A stretch of DNA of 64,000 bases from Lachnospiraceae bacterium UBA4260 (GTDB lineage Bacteria; Bacillota; Clostridia; Lachnospirales; Lachnospiraceae): contig DGWK01000032.1 of assembly GCA_002395235.1 (NCBI GenBank), positions 214,532 to 278,531 of the forward strand, written 5' to 3'. Each line of letters opens with the position of its first letter. Position 1 is the stretch's first letter. The notes under the pieces were generated by a model, which did not search any database, was not told the DNA's origin, and saw nothing but the letters and a program-made list of their open reading frames with translations. Of this stretch, positions 33,449 through 41,492 are shown piece by piece. The position numbers and the translations under genes were made by a program.

Positions 33449-34354
33449 TTATTCCGCAAAAGGAACAACTGCACCGTCATAAGTATCATTGATGAACTTT
33501 ACGATCTCATCGGACTTAAGTACATCGACCAGAGCCTTGATCTTTGCGGAGTCCTGATTTCCGTCCTTGACTGCAATAACATTCACATATGTCACTGCCG
33601 CCTCAGAATCGCTCTTCTCATAGGCAAGCGCATCCTTGGCTGCAGAGAAACCAGCTTCCAGCGCATAGTTTCCGTTCATGACCGCATAGGATACCTCATC
33701 GATGACGTGCGGAACCTGTGCTGCTTCCAGCTCCTGAATCTTGATGTCATATGCCTTGGAAGCAATGTCATTAACAGTAGCGGTCAGGCCGGCGCCTTCC
33801 TTCAGAGTGATGATTCCGTTGTCCTGAAGCAGAAGCAGTGCCCTTGCCTCATTGGTCGTATCATTGGGAACCGCGATCACATCGCCGTCCGCAATCTCAT
33901 CCAGGGTCTTCTTGGTTCCGGGATAAATGCCGAAAGGCTCGTAATGGATTCCGCCGGCGTTGACAAGGTCATAGCCATGCTCTTCGTTGTAGCTGTCCAG
34001 ATAAGGGATGTGCTGGAAGTAGTTGGCATCCATTTCACCGGAGTAAACAACTTCATTGGGCTGTACATAGTCTTCAAAGACAGTGATCTTCAGGTCATAT
34101 CCCTGCTCAGCAAGAATTTTCTTGGCCTCTTCCAGAATCTGTGCATGAGGAACAGGAGTCGCCGCAATCGTAATGACGTTGTCCTCTCCGGCTGCTGCCG
34201 GCTCCTGCGCTTCCTGTGACTCCTCAGCGACAGCATCCTGAGTTTCCTCTGCTGCAGGTGCGCTGCTGCCGGAGCTTCCTGTACTTCCGCAGCCTGCCAT
34301 AACACCTGCTGCAAGAGCCAATGTGAGCACTGCTGCTAAAGCCTTCTTTTTCAT
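33449..34354 (-). CDS. metQ: Methionine-binding lipoprotein, NLPA family
   Basis: 301 aa. Lipoprotein signal 'MKKKALAAVLTLALAAGVMA' with Cys at residue 22. An Ala/Glu-rich linker follows to about 52, then the NLPA/MetQ domain: 'ITIAATPVPHAQILEEAKKI', 'DANYFQHIPYLDSYNEEHG' and 'IAVPNDTTNEARALLLLQD'. It captures methionine (or a related amino acid) outside the cell for the MetNI permease encoded just upstream. AAGGAGG lies nine bases before the ATG. It is the last gene of the operon, followed by a strong terminator. Confidence 0.93.
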   Translation of the reverse strand: MKKKALAAVLTLALAAGVMAGCGSTGSSGSSAPAAEETQDAVAEESQEAQEPAAAGEDNVITIAATPVPHAQILEEAKKILAEQGYDLKITVFEDYVQPNEVVYSGEMDANYFQHIPYLDSYNEEHGYDLVNAGGIHYEPFGIYPGTKKTLDEIADGDVIAVPNDTTNEARALLLLQDNGIITLKEGAGLTATVNDIASKAYDIKIQELEAAQVPHVIDEVSYAVMNGNYALEAGFSAAKDALAYEKSDSEAAVTYVNVIAVKDGNQDSAKIKALVDVLKSDEIVKFINDTYDGAVVPFAE

Positions 34355-34441
34355 AATCTTCTCCTCCTTTGTAATTGATTATTTATATTTGTTCCACAGA
34401 GCAGCCGGTGTTTTCCCTCCGCCTGCGGAAAAATACCGTCA

Positions 34442-35104
34442 TCAGGCCTTTCTCCTGTCGATCCTGGATGCGATCGACATCCCGATCAGCTGGAAAACCT
34501 GTTGGATCAACACAAGCAGAACCACTGTTACGATCATAATATCTGCCTGGTACCGGTAATAACCGTACTGAATAGCAATGGAGCCCAGTCCGCCTCCGCC
34601 AACAGTTCCTGCCATAGCAGAATATCCGAGAATCGTGCCCAGGCAGATGGTCGCGCCGGTGATCAGGGAGACGCGGGCCTCCACCAAAAGGACATGCATA
34701 ATAATCTGGAAATTGTCAGCCCCCATTGATTGAGCCGCCTCGATCACGCCCTTGTCCACCTCCTTGAGGGAGGATTCAACCATGCGCGCAATAAAGGGTG
34801 CAGCCGATACCACAAGCGGGACGATCGTCGCCGTAGATCCATAACTCTTCCCCACGATCAGTCTGGTCAGGGGAATAATCAGGATCAGAAGAATCAGGAA
34901 GGGAATGGATCTCATGATGTTGGTTACAAAATCCAGCACTCTGTAGACAGGCCTGTTGGGCTTAATGCCGTCCGCGTCTGTCACTGCCAGCACCACGCCC
35001 CACGGCAGGCCCAGAACATAGCCAAAGAGGGTGGCCGCCAAAGTCATGTAAAGCGATTCCCAGATTCCTACTATGATCATATGAATAACTTCACTGCTCC
35101 ACAT
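34442..35104 (-). CDS. metI: Methionine ABC transporter permease
   Basis: 220 aa with five membrane helices. It has MetI-family blocks 'ESLYMTLAATLFGYVLGLPW', 'NIMRSIPFLILLILIIPLTR' and the EAA loop 'GVIEAAQSMGADNFQIIMHV', which contacts MetN. It imports methionine. It overlaps the end of metN by 14 bases and precedes metQ by 87 bp. Its end 'MSIASRIDRRKA' is usual for MetI. Confidence 0.94.
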   Translation of the reverse strand: MWSSEVIHMIIVGIWESLYMTLAATLFGYVLGLPWGVVLAVTDADGIKPNRPVYRVLDFVTNIMRSIPFLILLILIIPLTRLIVGKSYGSTATIVPLVVSAAPFIARMVESSLKEVDKGVIEAAQSMGADNFQIIMHVLLVEARVSLITGATICLGTILGYSAMAGTVGGGGLGSIAIQYGYYRYQADIMIVTVVLLVLIQQVFQLIGMSIASRIDRRKA

Positions 35105-36251
35105 CGCTGTTCACCTCCTCTACTGCAAGTCCGCGGCTGATCAGCCAGGAAATCATCTCCTCCTGCAGCTCTTTGTCTTCAGGAAGTCCCAGGATCATCT
35201 GGCCTCTGGCCACTCCTTTCACATCCCTGGTGTCTGCATGCAGGATGTTTACAGGCGTGCCAAAATGCAGGACCATGTTGGCGATCACCGGCTCAAAAGA
35301 AGAATTGCTCGTGAACGCAATGCGGATCCTGCGGTCCTCATGCAGGAGGTCCTTCTCACCCTTGTGGCGTTCCTTTTCAAGGCGCGCCCGCTCCCATTCA
35401 TCGGGATCCTTCCCTTCAACTACAAGATATCTTCCGGCCCTTGACTTGGGATGATTGAAAATATCTTCGACCAGACCATCCTCCACAAGAACTCCGTCCT
35501 CGATGATCGCCACATGGTTGCAGATATCTCTGACAACAGACATCTGGTGCGTGATAATGATGATCGTGATTCCTGTAGCCTCGTTAATTTTCCGCAAAAG
35601 ATCCAGGATCTGCTGGGTCGTCTGCGGATCCAGCGCACTGGTCGCTTCATCGCAAAGCAGGATCCTGGGATCACTTGCCAGGGCTCTTGCAATAGCAACT
35701 CTCTGCTTCTGTCCGCCGGAAAGCTGGGCCGGATAGGCATTCTCTTTATCGGAAAGACCTACCAATGCCAAAAGATCTCTCGCCTTTGCTTTCGCTTCCT
35801 CCTTTTTCATATTTTGCATGCGAAGAGGAAAGCACACATTATCTATGACCGACTTCTGCATCAGCAGGTTAAATCCCTGAAAGATCATACTGATGCTGCT
35901 GCGGAGCTTTCGCAGCTCAGGGTCTGACAATTTGGCCAGAGACTGCCCTTCTACCAGGACCTCGCCCTTGGTCGGTACTTCCAAAAAGTTCAGGCAGCGT
36001 ACTAGCGTACTTTTGCCGGCACCGGACATGCCGATGATTCCGTAGATATCGCCTGTCTCTATCTGAAGATTAATATCCTTTAGTGCTTCAACCTGTGCAT
36101 CCTTTGTCTGGAAGATCTTATACAGGTGCTGTACTTCCACAATGTAATCCATATGCTTCATCTTTCTGCTGTCTCGCTTTTTGTTCCGTTCCTGATGCTT
36201 CTTTCGGAACGCAGGGTTCATGATCCGATACAATTTAGATTGCCTAGTCAT
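35091..36251 (-). CDS. metN: Methionine ABC transporter ATP-binding protein
   Basis: 386 aa from the longest frame. Walker A 'GMSGAGKSTLVRCLN' and the signature 'LSGGQKQRVAIARAL' with Walker B 'ILLCDEATSALD' are intact. A C-terminal NIL domain (about 310-385: 'FTSNSSFEPVIANMVLHFG') regulates uptake by binding methionine. The family normally starts at 'IVEVQHLYKIF'; here 35-40 basic residues precede it. Since the promoter's predicted transcript start is close to 36271, the true ATG could be 36221 or 36161; none has a good ribosome-binding site. The start is uncertain, the identity is not. Confidence 0.92.
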   Translation of the reverse strand: MTRQSKLYRIMNPAFRKKHQERNKKRDSRKMKHMDYIVEVQHLYKIFQTKDAQVEALKDINLQIETGDIYGIIGMSGAGKSTLVRCLNFLEVPTKGEVLVEGQSLAKLSDPELRKLRSSISMIFQGFNLLMQKSVIDNVCFPLRMQNMKKEEAKAKARDLLALVGLSDKENAYPAQLSGGQKQRVAIARALASDPRILLCDEATSALDPQTTQQILDLLRKINEATGITIIIITHQMSVVRDICNHVAIIEDGVLVEDGLVEDIFNHPKSRAGRYLVVEGKDPDEWERARLEKERHKGEKDLLHEDRRIRIAFTSNSSFEPVIANMVLHFGTPVNILHADTRDVKGVARGQMILGLPEDKELQEEMISWLISRGLAVEEVNSDVEQ

Positions 36252-36277
36252 TTACTGGGTTTTATTTATGTTCAACA

Positions 36278-36305
36278 TTTTTACACTCCTTCAATTTCTT
36301 GTCAA
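36278..36305 (-). promoter_or_regulatory. Promoter of metNIQ
   Basis: A perfect TTGACA (minus strand, 36300-36305) is 16 bp from TAAAAA (36278-36283). I saw no SAM-riboswitch or T-box features between here and the attachment site at 36489. A GGGACAGTCCC palindrome lies upstream at 36343-36354. Confidence 0.55.
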
Positions 36306-36442
36306 GAAGTCTGCTGACGAATCCGCCCAGTGAGTCACAGGGACAGTCCCCGATGCTTTAAAAACTTTCAACTTCTGTTGATGCTCTATCAACCCTTTTC
36401 AAAATCATCAATAATTTAAGCCAATTCTTTCTGATAAAACGT

Positions 36443-36484
36443 AAAAAAAAAGCTGAAGACGTGATAAACTCAACGTTTTCAGCT
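36443..36484 (-). terminator. Stranded terminator of the tRNA-Ala gene
   Basis: AGCTGAA (36451-36457) pairs with TTCAGCT (36478-36484), with an inner ACGT/ACGT pair. On the minus strand eight T follow. It lies five bases beyond the duplicated tRNA 3' end at 36489-36508. It is what one expects of the original tRNA terminator, now 8.7 kb from the tRNA. Confidence 0.75.
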
Positions 36485-36488
36485 ATCG

Positions 36489-36508
36489 TGGAGACGGTGG
36501 GACTTGAA
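36489..36508 (-). mobile_element. Left attachment site (duplicate of tRNA-Ala 3' end)
   Basis: TGGAGACGGTGGGACTTGAA is identical to the 3' end of the intact tRNA at 45227-45246. The next five bases match with one change. This marks one boundary of the integrated element. Confidence 0.88.
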
Positions 36509-36663
36509 GCCATTGGAAGCAAGGGAAAAGCCTTTGTTTACGGCACTTTTCCGGATTAAGGTAAGTCACCCCGGAATCTCCCGATAACTAACATAGGATT
36601 ATTGTAGCATAGAAACAAAAGAATGTGCGGATGCTGCCATTCCGGACAGTTTTTTGTCTATAA

Positions 36664-36696
36664 AACCCTGACCTGAGAGACACTCAGGTCGGGGTT
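36664..36696. terminator. Strong bidirectional hairpin upstream of the rep gene
   Basis: A 14-bp stem (AACCCTGACCTGAG with CTCAGGTCGGGGTT, one G-T pair) and 5-nt loop, followed by TTTGTT on plus and preceded by AAAA (TTTT on minus). It would shield the initiator gene from outside transcription. The rest of 36509-36778 shows no gene. Confidence 0.65.
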
Positions 36697-36778
36697 TGTT
36701 ATTGTCAGCCAATCCTGTCGAAGATACGAAACATCAAAATACATAATAACCGAATCAGATTGACGAGGGGGTGTTACT

Positions 36779-37810
36779 GTGAATCAAACCGTAGTTTTTG
36801 ATTATTTCTATGGAATGCAGGCGGATGCCTACACTTTTTACCGGATTCCGAAAGCATTGTTTTCCGATCCGTACTTCAAAAAGCTTTCATGTGAGGCAAA
36901 GGTCCTTTACGGCCTTCTGCTGGATCGGATGTCGTTGTCTGTAAAGAATAAATGGTTCGACGAACAGGGGCGGGTGTACATCCTTTTCAAGGTCGAAGAT
37001 GTCAGTGAACACATGGGATGCTGCAAGCAGACCGCCATCAAGCTTTTTGCAGAACTGGATTCACAGAAGGGAATCGGGCTGATCGAGAAGAAAAGGCTGG
37101 GCCTCGGAAAAGCGAATGTTATCTATGTGAAGAACTTTATGCTGCGGGAAGAAATAGCAGAAGCACCGGAAACCCCCGTAAATACGCAGAAGTCTAAAAA
37201 TCATACTTCTGGAAATCCAAATAATAGACTTCAGGAAGTACAGGTTTTAGACTTCAAGAATTCTAAAACATCGACTTCAAGAAGTTCAGAAATCATCCCT
37301 CAGGAAGTCCAGATTTCAGACTGTAATAATACTGATAAGAATAATACTGATTCTACCGAGACTGAAAATAGCAATATCTTATCTGATCGATCGATCCGGG
37401 ATGGAAGCAAGGAATCTGATGCGGATGGAGCGGTGAATTACTATGCTTATCAGGATCTGATCAGGGAGAATATCGATTACAGTGCTTTGTGCATGGCACA
37501 TTCAGCAGAAGATGTCGACGGAATCGTCGCACTAATGACAGATACAGTATGCTCGTCACGGCGCAAGATCGTCATTGGCGGTGAATTTATGCCCGCAGCG
37601 GTTGTAAGGAGCAGGCTGCTCAGCCTGAACTATTCGCATATCGAATACGTTCTGGGGTGCATGAGCAGGACTACTACGAAGATCAACAATATCAAGCAGT
37701 ACCTGCTGACCACCCTGTATAATGCGCCGGCAACCATTGGCCACTATTATACTGCGGAGGCAAACTATGATATGTATGGCTGTGCGCAAGAAGCTGATGA
37801 TGTGGGTTGA
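36779..37810 (+). CDS. RepA-like replication initiator
   Basis: 343 aa from a GTG at 36779 with GAGGGGG upstream. The N-terminal RepA_N/RepA-type winged-helix domain is clear: 'FYRIPKALFSDPYFKKLSCE', 'YGLLLDRMSLSVKNKWFDEQ' and 'GRVYILFKVEDVSEHMGC'. A polar Ser/Thr/Asn-rich linker with repeats of K-T-S-T-S-R-S type follows (about 130-200). The C-terminal domain (205-335) is like those of initiators in Firmicutes plasmids and ICEs. It would start replication of the excised circle. Alternatively an ATG at 36815 could be used. Confidence 0.85.
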   Translation: MNQTVVFDYFYGMQADAYTFYRIPKALFSDPYFKKLSCEAKVLYGLLLDRMSLSVKNKWFDEQGRVYILFKVEDVSEHMGCCKQTAIKLFAELDSQKGIGLIEKKRLGLGKANVIYVKNFMLREEIAEAPETPVNTQKSKNHTSGNPNNRLQEVQVLDFKNSKTSTSRSSEIIPQEVQISDCNNTDKNNTDSTETENSNILSDRSIRDGSKESDADGAVNYYAYQDLIRENIDYSALCMAHSAEDVDGIVALMTDTVCSSRRKIVIGGEFMPAAVVRSRLLSLNYSHIEYVLGCMSRTTTKINNIKQYLLTTLYNAPATIGHYYTAEANYDMYGCAQEADDVG

Positions 37811-37857
37811 AGATAATAATCCTTGAAAATCGCATCTTAAATACTAAGGAGGTAAAC

Positions 37858-38061
37858 ATGGCAAGTACATTAATTCAGTTTAGGATTGAAAATGACGAGA
37901 AGCGGAGATCTTCACAGATCCTTGAAACAATGGGGCTTTCGCTGCCTGCATATCTCAGGATCTGTATGATCAGGCTTAATAAAGAAAAAGGTATTCCCTT
38001 TAGCATGAAACTTGATGACAGGATGCCAAAAGAAGATACCGGCATCGAGATTCCGTCTTAA
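37858..38061 (+). CDS. RelB/DinJ-family antitoxin, orphan
   Basis: 67 aa. 'LIQFRIENDEKRRSSQILET' with 'GLSLPAYLRICMIRLNKEKG' is the ribbon-helix-helix plus neutralising tail of DinJ-type antitoxins. AGGAGGT sits six bases before the ATG at 37858. No YafQ/RelE-type toxin follows; the next gene is on the other strand behind a hairpin. It may regulate the upstream initiator gene instead, or the toxin was lost. The N-terminal ribbon is complete. Confidence 0.75.
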   Translation: MASTLIQFRIENDEKRRSSQILETMGLSLPAYLRICMIRLNKEKGIPFSMKLDDRMPKEDTGIEIPS

Positions 38062-38080
38062 CGTATGTCACGGGACAGCA

Positions 38081-38116
38081 ACAACCGGCCTCCTTCGAAA
38101 AGAAGTGGCCGGTTGT
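38081..38116. terminator. Terminator hairpin between the antitoxin and the AlbA gene
   Basis: ACAACCGGCC (38081-38090) pairs with GGCCGGTTGT (38107-38116), with further pairing in the loop. It separates two convergent genes and can serve both; the following T-tracts are weak. Confidence 0.65.
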
Positions 38117-38131
38117 CCTCTATCTATACAT

Positions 38132-39658
38132 TCACTTCCGAAAGGAAAAACTGTACACCCCATTTTTGATTTTAACAATAATCCCCTTCTCAATTAAATC
38201 CTTTATAATACCAGATGCCCTGTTTTCAGTGATTCCAAACAGCTCCGCAATATTACTTCTATTAAACGTATATGAATATCTATACCTTGAAAACAGTTCT
38301 TCTATTTTCTCCAAGGTTTTTCCTCGGAAAGAGCCTTCCAGTTCTTTTATTACAACATCGTGAAAATACTTCAACTCCCAGTCGTCTGAAAAGGCAGATT
38401 GTTGTGCCTTCGGATCCGAAAGTTGCATTTTCTCAGGAGAAAGTTGTATTTTCTCCTCGAAAGTTGCATCTTCTTCAAGCTGCAATTCCATCTGTGCTGG
38501 TTGTGCAACTCCTCGATTCGGTAACGATACCATGAAAAAGTACTCATTTGACTCAAATACTGGCTGCTCATAGAATCCCGTATATGAATTCAAGATCCTT
38601 CCTATTCCGCTGCCCCTTCGCTCCATTAAATGCAGTCTTGAGAAGACGTCAGAAACAATTTCATTTCTTCTAATAGAGGGAACGTGTCGAAGATCTAAAT
38701 CTTGAATTCGACTTCCGTTCATCATTCCGCCCGGGGAGACTATTTCCAACCTGTCATCAAAAATATCGACATGTACCTCCGTTCCGATAATTTGATAATC
38801 CCTGTGAATCAATGCATTCACCAGAACTTCTCTTACAGCTTTATAAGGATAGTCACTGTTTTCTTCCCGTCTCATTCCGCGGATTGTCCATGGTTTCCGG
38901 GAATTATTGCGAATAAATGCTTCTGCATTTGTTAAGAGAGTAAGCAAAGAGCATTCTGAGTATTCCTGATCATCAAGAGCATCTTCATCCACTTCTCCCT
39001 TTGTCTTTCCTTTCCAACGCGTACAAACAATCTTTGATTGTTTTAGTGCTCCTTGATCTGACAACAATAAACCAGCGTTTGTAACACAGTTATCATCACT
39101 CAACAAACCCATCGAAATTAAATCTCTGGGAATTAAAAGATCCTCTCCGTACTCCCTTTTAAACGTTGCGCTCAATAGAGTAAAACTGATATCCGTTAGT
39201 TTTGTGGGTGTCGGTAAAGAATCAAACGTTCGGTTCTGTCCTTTGAGAATAAGATTGTTCAGTTCAATATCAGTAGCTCTTACTGACTGATCTCCATGGC
39301 GTACGTAAGCCTCTTTCGTACCTTCATGAATATAATAATATGGATATGCCGGGCCTCCACTAGTATCCAAGTCAATACATACAATACCGGCTCCTTCATC
39401 AATTGCATCTATCTCATATCTTGGTATTGGTGATATTCTTGCCGATATCAATTCTGTTATTTTGCTTACTGTTTCCTGTACATCTTTTATTCCTTTAGGC
39501 TCATGCGTTTTGTCTTCATAACCGAATAGAATGTGTCCGCCTGTTCCATTTGCAAAAGCGGATACGGTTTTCAACCAGCTTTTTGGCCTCCCAGTCTCAA
39601 GCGAAACTTTATAGTCACATCTGGTGGCTTCAATATCACGTACATTAAACTGCTTCAT
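38132..39658 (-). CDS. AlbA_2/Schlafen-type ATP-binding protein with winged-helix C-terminus
   Basis: 508 aa. The N-terminal AlbA_2 (Schlafen-like) domain is at about 8-130: 'SWLKTVSAFANGTGGHILFG', 'GGPAYPYYYIHEGTKEAYVR'. A HATPase_c_4-like part is near 260-400: 'AVREVLVNALIHRDYQIIGT', 'IVSPGGMMNG', 'RRGSGIGRIL'. A C-terminal winged helix is near 445-505. Relatives are putative transcription regulators or nucleic-acid enzymes carried by mobile elements; some Schlafen-type proteins act in defence, but nothing here proves it. GGGAGC lies seven bases before the ATG at 39658. It follows the AbiEi-like gene on the same strand. Confidence 0.8.
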   Translation of the reverse strand: MKQFNVRDIEATRCDYKVSLETGRPKSWLKTVSAFANGTGGHILFGYEDKTHEPKGIKDVQETVSKITELISARISPIPRYEIDAIDEGAGIVCIDLDTSGGPAYPYYYIHEGTKEAYVRHGDQSVRATDIELNNLILKGQNRTFDSLPTPTKLTDISFTLLSATFKREYGEDLLIPRDLISMGLLSDDNCVTNAGLLLSDQGALKQSKIVCTRWKGKTKGEVDEDALDDQEYSECSLLTLLTNAEAFIRNNSRKPWTIRGMRREENSDYPYKAVREVLVNALIHRDYQIIGTEVHVDIFDDRLEIVSPGGMMNGSRIQDLDLRHVPSIRRNEIVSDVFSRLHLMERRGSGIGRILNSYTGFYEQPVFESNEYFFMVSLPNRGVAQPAQMELQLEEDATFEEKIQLSPEKMQLSDPKAQQSAFSDDWELKYFHDVVIKELEGSFRGKTLEKIEELFSRYRYSYTFNRSNIAELFGITENRASGIIKDLIEKGIIVKIKNGVYSFSFRK

Positions 39659-39812
39659 ATGAAATGCTCCCATAGTATATCATCTTACTCACCTACTCAA
39701 TTTCAAAGTGCTTATGCGTTATTTCAAGTATGCGGTATTATCTTAGAGATTTTTAGATTATTTAGATATTTTAAGGCCCCGGATATGTTCTTCCTCATAA
39801 CTTCCCTCATGA

Positions 39813-40553
39813 TTAAAACCTGAAATCCTCCTGCTTCAATCCCGCTTCATTTATAAGGAATTCCCGGTACTTCATAAGAGCTCCCCTACGCCTTGCATAC
39901 CGTACCATGGCGCTCTTATCTATGACGTATTTGCTGAGTGCGTCCTGATAGATTGCTGGATACTCGCCTGAATAGACAATCTTCCTGAGCAGCTTGTCAA
40001 CGGCTATGTCAACAAGAATTTTTTCAAGCCGTGTATCCCAGAAGACATCTATCCCCTTTGGGCTTTCCGTCGGAAGTTTTACTATGACTACCATGTCCTC
40101 ATTCATATAGCGGAACAGTTCATCTACGTCAGGTTTAAGCAGGATGGAGCCCTTGTGCCTTTTCCAAAGGGTATTAAACACATCCTCTTCCAGTCCCCCT
40201 TCCACAGACACGAATACTATGTTATGGGCTATCTGATGGTTAACAAACTCATTCAGCTGCACCAGTTCAAATATGCGAAAATCCAGGTATAGATGGGCCT
40301 CCACGATTTCATTCGCCACCGAAACTGCAAACTCGGAGTGTGAAAAATGGTATGCTTTCTGGGAATTCGATACGCAGTATCTGTTTCGCCCAATCCTGGC
40401 AATATCACCCGCCGCCAGCATCCTTGTGATCATATGGTTCGTGATGCTCTCTGAGGTATGATAGCCACATTCTTCCATTACTGCCTGCAGGTCAGAACGC
40501 GCAAACGGGCTATTGCTGCCGATTCTCTCCAAAATGACCATTTTATCTGCCAT
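39813..40553 (-). CDS. AbiEi-like transcriptional regulator / antitoxin (DUF6577-like)
   Basis: 246 aa. N-terminal winged helix (about 1-65: 'FARSDLQAVMEECGYHTSES', 'IARIGRNRYCVSN') followed by an AbiEi-like body ('FRIFELVQLNEFVNHQIAHN', 'DVFWDTRLEKILVDIAVDKL'). In type IV AbiE systems this part is the antitoxin that also represses its promoter. No abiEii nucleotidyltransferase toxin lies beside it: the 139 bp downstream are empty and the next gene is AlbA-type. GGAAGGAGGTG precedes the ATG. A sigma-A promoter with flanking inverted repeats lies upstream, fitting autoregulation. Confidence 0.65.
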   Translation of the reverse strand: MADKMVILERIGSNSPFARSDLQAVMEECGYHTSESITNHMITRMLAAGDIARIGRNRYCVSNSQKAYHFSHSEFAVSVANEIVEAHLYLDFRIFELVQLNEFVNHQIAHNIVFVSVEGGLEEDVFNTLWKRHKGSILLKPDVDELFRYMNEDMVVIVKLPTESPKGIDVFWDTRLEKILVDIAVDKLLRKIVYSGEYPAIYQDALSKYVIDKSAMVRYARRRGALMKYREFLINEAGLKQEDFRF

Positions 40554-40577
40554 TCTACACCTCCTTCCCGATATTTT

Positions 40578-40600
40578 GGCAGTAATTCTTGCTTACTGCC
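40578..40600. promoter_or_regulatory. Inverted repeat 1 in the abiEi-like promoter region
   Basis: GGCAGTAA (40578-40585) and TTACTGCC (40593-40600) with a 7-bp spacer, downstream of the -10 box. A related imperfect repeat (CGGCA...TGCCG, 40654-40678) lies upstream of the -35 box. Two repeats around one promoter resemble the known AbiEi operator arrangement. Confidence 0.6.
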
Positions 40601-40615
40601 GTTTTGTCCGCTTGT

Positions 40616-40644
40616 ATTATAAATCGTTTTTGGAAAGGATTCAA
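40616..40644 (-). promoter_or_regulatory. Promoter of the AbiEi-like gene
   Basis: Minus strand TTGAAT (40639-40644), 17-bp spacer, TATAAT (40616-40621). The remaining part of the 317-bp gap (40680-40870) contains small hairpins around GTGGACTC/GAGTCCAC motifs (40716-40790) and no gene. Confidence 0.75.
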
Positions 40645-40870
40645 TAATCACTGCGGCAGTTAATCGTTTCTAGTGCCGTAGTGAGCTAAACTTCTGTCAG
40701 AATGAGCATCCGGAGATTGTGGTCTCGCTGAGTCCACAATCTTACCATTGCCTTCATTCATAGAAAGTGGACTCATCGACTCCACAATGTTTGGATACAC
40801 CTGGTAAAACTGAACAACAAACCGATATAATGACCTTGAGATGCATGGTTATAAGGCTCCGGACATATAT

Positions 40871-41038
40871 CTATACCTGTGCTCCAAAGATAAATCCTAC
40901 CGCCAGACCTGCCACACACAACAAATACAGCAATATTTCAATGACCTGCTCGATGATGCCGCCAAAATATACCAAGCATAAGCCAAAAGCCACCGTCCCC
41001 ACTATAACGATGATCAGTGCTTTCAGTATAGAACGCAT
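40871..41038 (-). CDS. 55-residue two-helix membrane protein
   Basis: A short frame (ATG at 41038, stop TAG at 40871) encodes two hydrophobic helices: 'ALIIVIVGTVAFGLCLVYFG' and 'VIEILLYLLCVAGLAVGFIF', separated by 'GIIEQ'. GGGAG lies about ten bases upstream. It is well suited to a small membrane protein and the hydrophobic pattern is too regular for a random frame. I do not recognise a family. It sits between the BRCT and AbiEi-like genes on the same strand. Confidence 0.5.
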   Translation of the reverse strand: MRSILKALIIVIVGTVAFGLCLVYFGGIIEQVIEILLYLLCVAGLAVGFIFGAQV

Positions 41039-41195
41039 GTTAACTCTACTCCCATCTCGTTTTCATTCAATATCGTCTTGCCATTCCGCTCACCGACGAC
41101 CGAAGCTTTTCTTATAGCTTGTCAAGGTATAATCATTTTAGTAAACTTCGGTATTTTCTTGTTTTTTACCTATATTTACACTATTGACAAGGCCA

Positions 41196-41492
41196 TTACG
41201 ATGTCTGCCACAGCATCCCAAGGAATTCATCCTCTCTGATGATCGTGATCTTCTTCCCCTGGCGGTTGTATTTTTCGGCCAGCCGGGTCTTATTGGACTT
41301 TTCGCCGTGAATGGAATTGCGACGATAGTAGCCGACAACAAGGTAATCTGTATTATAAGTCACATTGTTTTGTGAAAAACCACCGCAGGCTTCAATCTGA
41401 TCGAACGCATCCTGCCGTTTGTAAAATGCAAGGATACCGGTGATTACAATGTGTTTCCCTTTAATCGCGGGTTTTTCATGCTTCGCGTCCAT
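41196..41492 (-). CDS. BRCT-domain protein
   Basis: 98 aa consisting of one BRCT domain: 'IKGKHIVITGILAFYKRQDA', 'QIEACGGFSQNNVTYNTDYL', 'ITIIREDEFLGML'. Such domains bind nicked or gapped DNA or phosphopeptides, best known from the C-terminus of NAD-dependent DNA ligase. A stand-alone copy beside a recombinase suggests a DNA-end or recombination accessory. The start at 41492 lies inside the 3' end of the recombinase gene (17-bp overlap), with GAGGG upstream, so the pair is translationally coupled. The frame is open to 41663 but only within the recombinase gene. Confidence 0.75.
   Translation of the reverse strand: MDAKHEKPAIKGKHIVITGILAFYKRQDAFDQIEACGGFSQNNVTYNTDYLVVGYYRRNSIHGEKSNKTRLAEKYNRQGKKITIIREDEFLGMLWQTS

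Noticed and set aside
33244..36356. GGGACAGTCCC palindromes (33253, 36343) as operators
   Set aside because: Short GGGACAGTCCCC-type sequences occur at unrelated places in the window, so I treat them as background repeats rather than regulator sites.
36252..36488. Possible SAM riboswitch or T-box ahead of metNIQ
   Set aside because: I read the minus strand for S-box and T-box core motifs and did not find them; only a promoter and the stranded tRNA terminator are visible.
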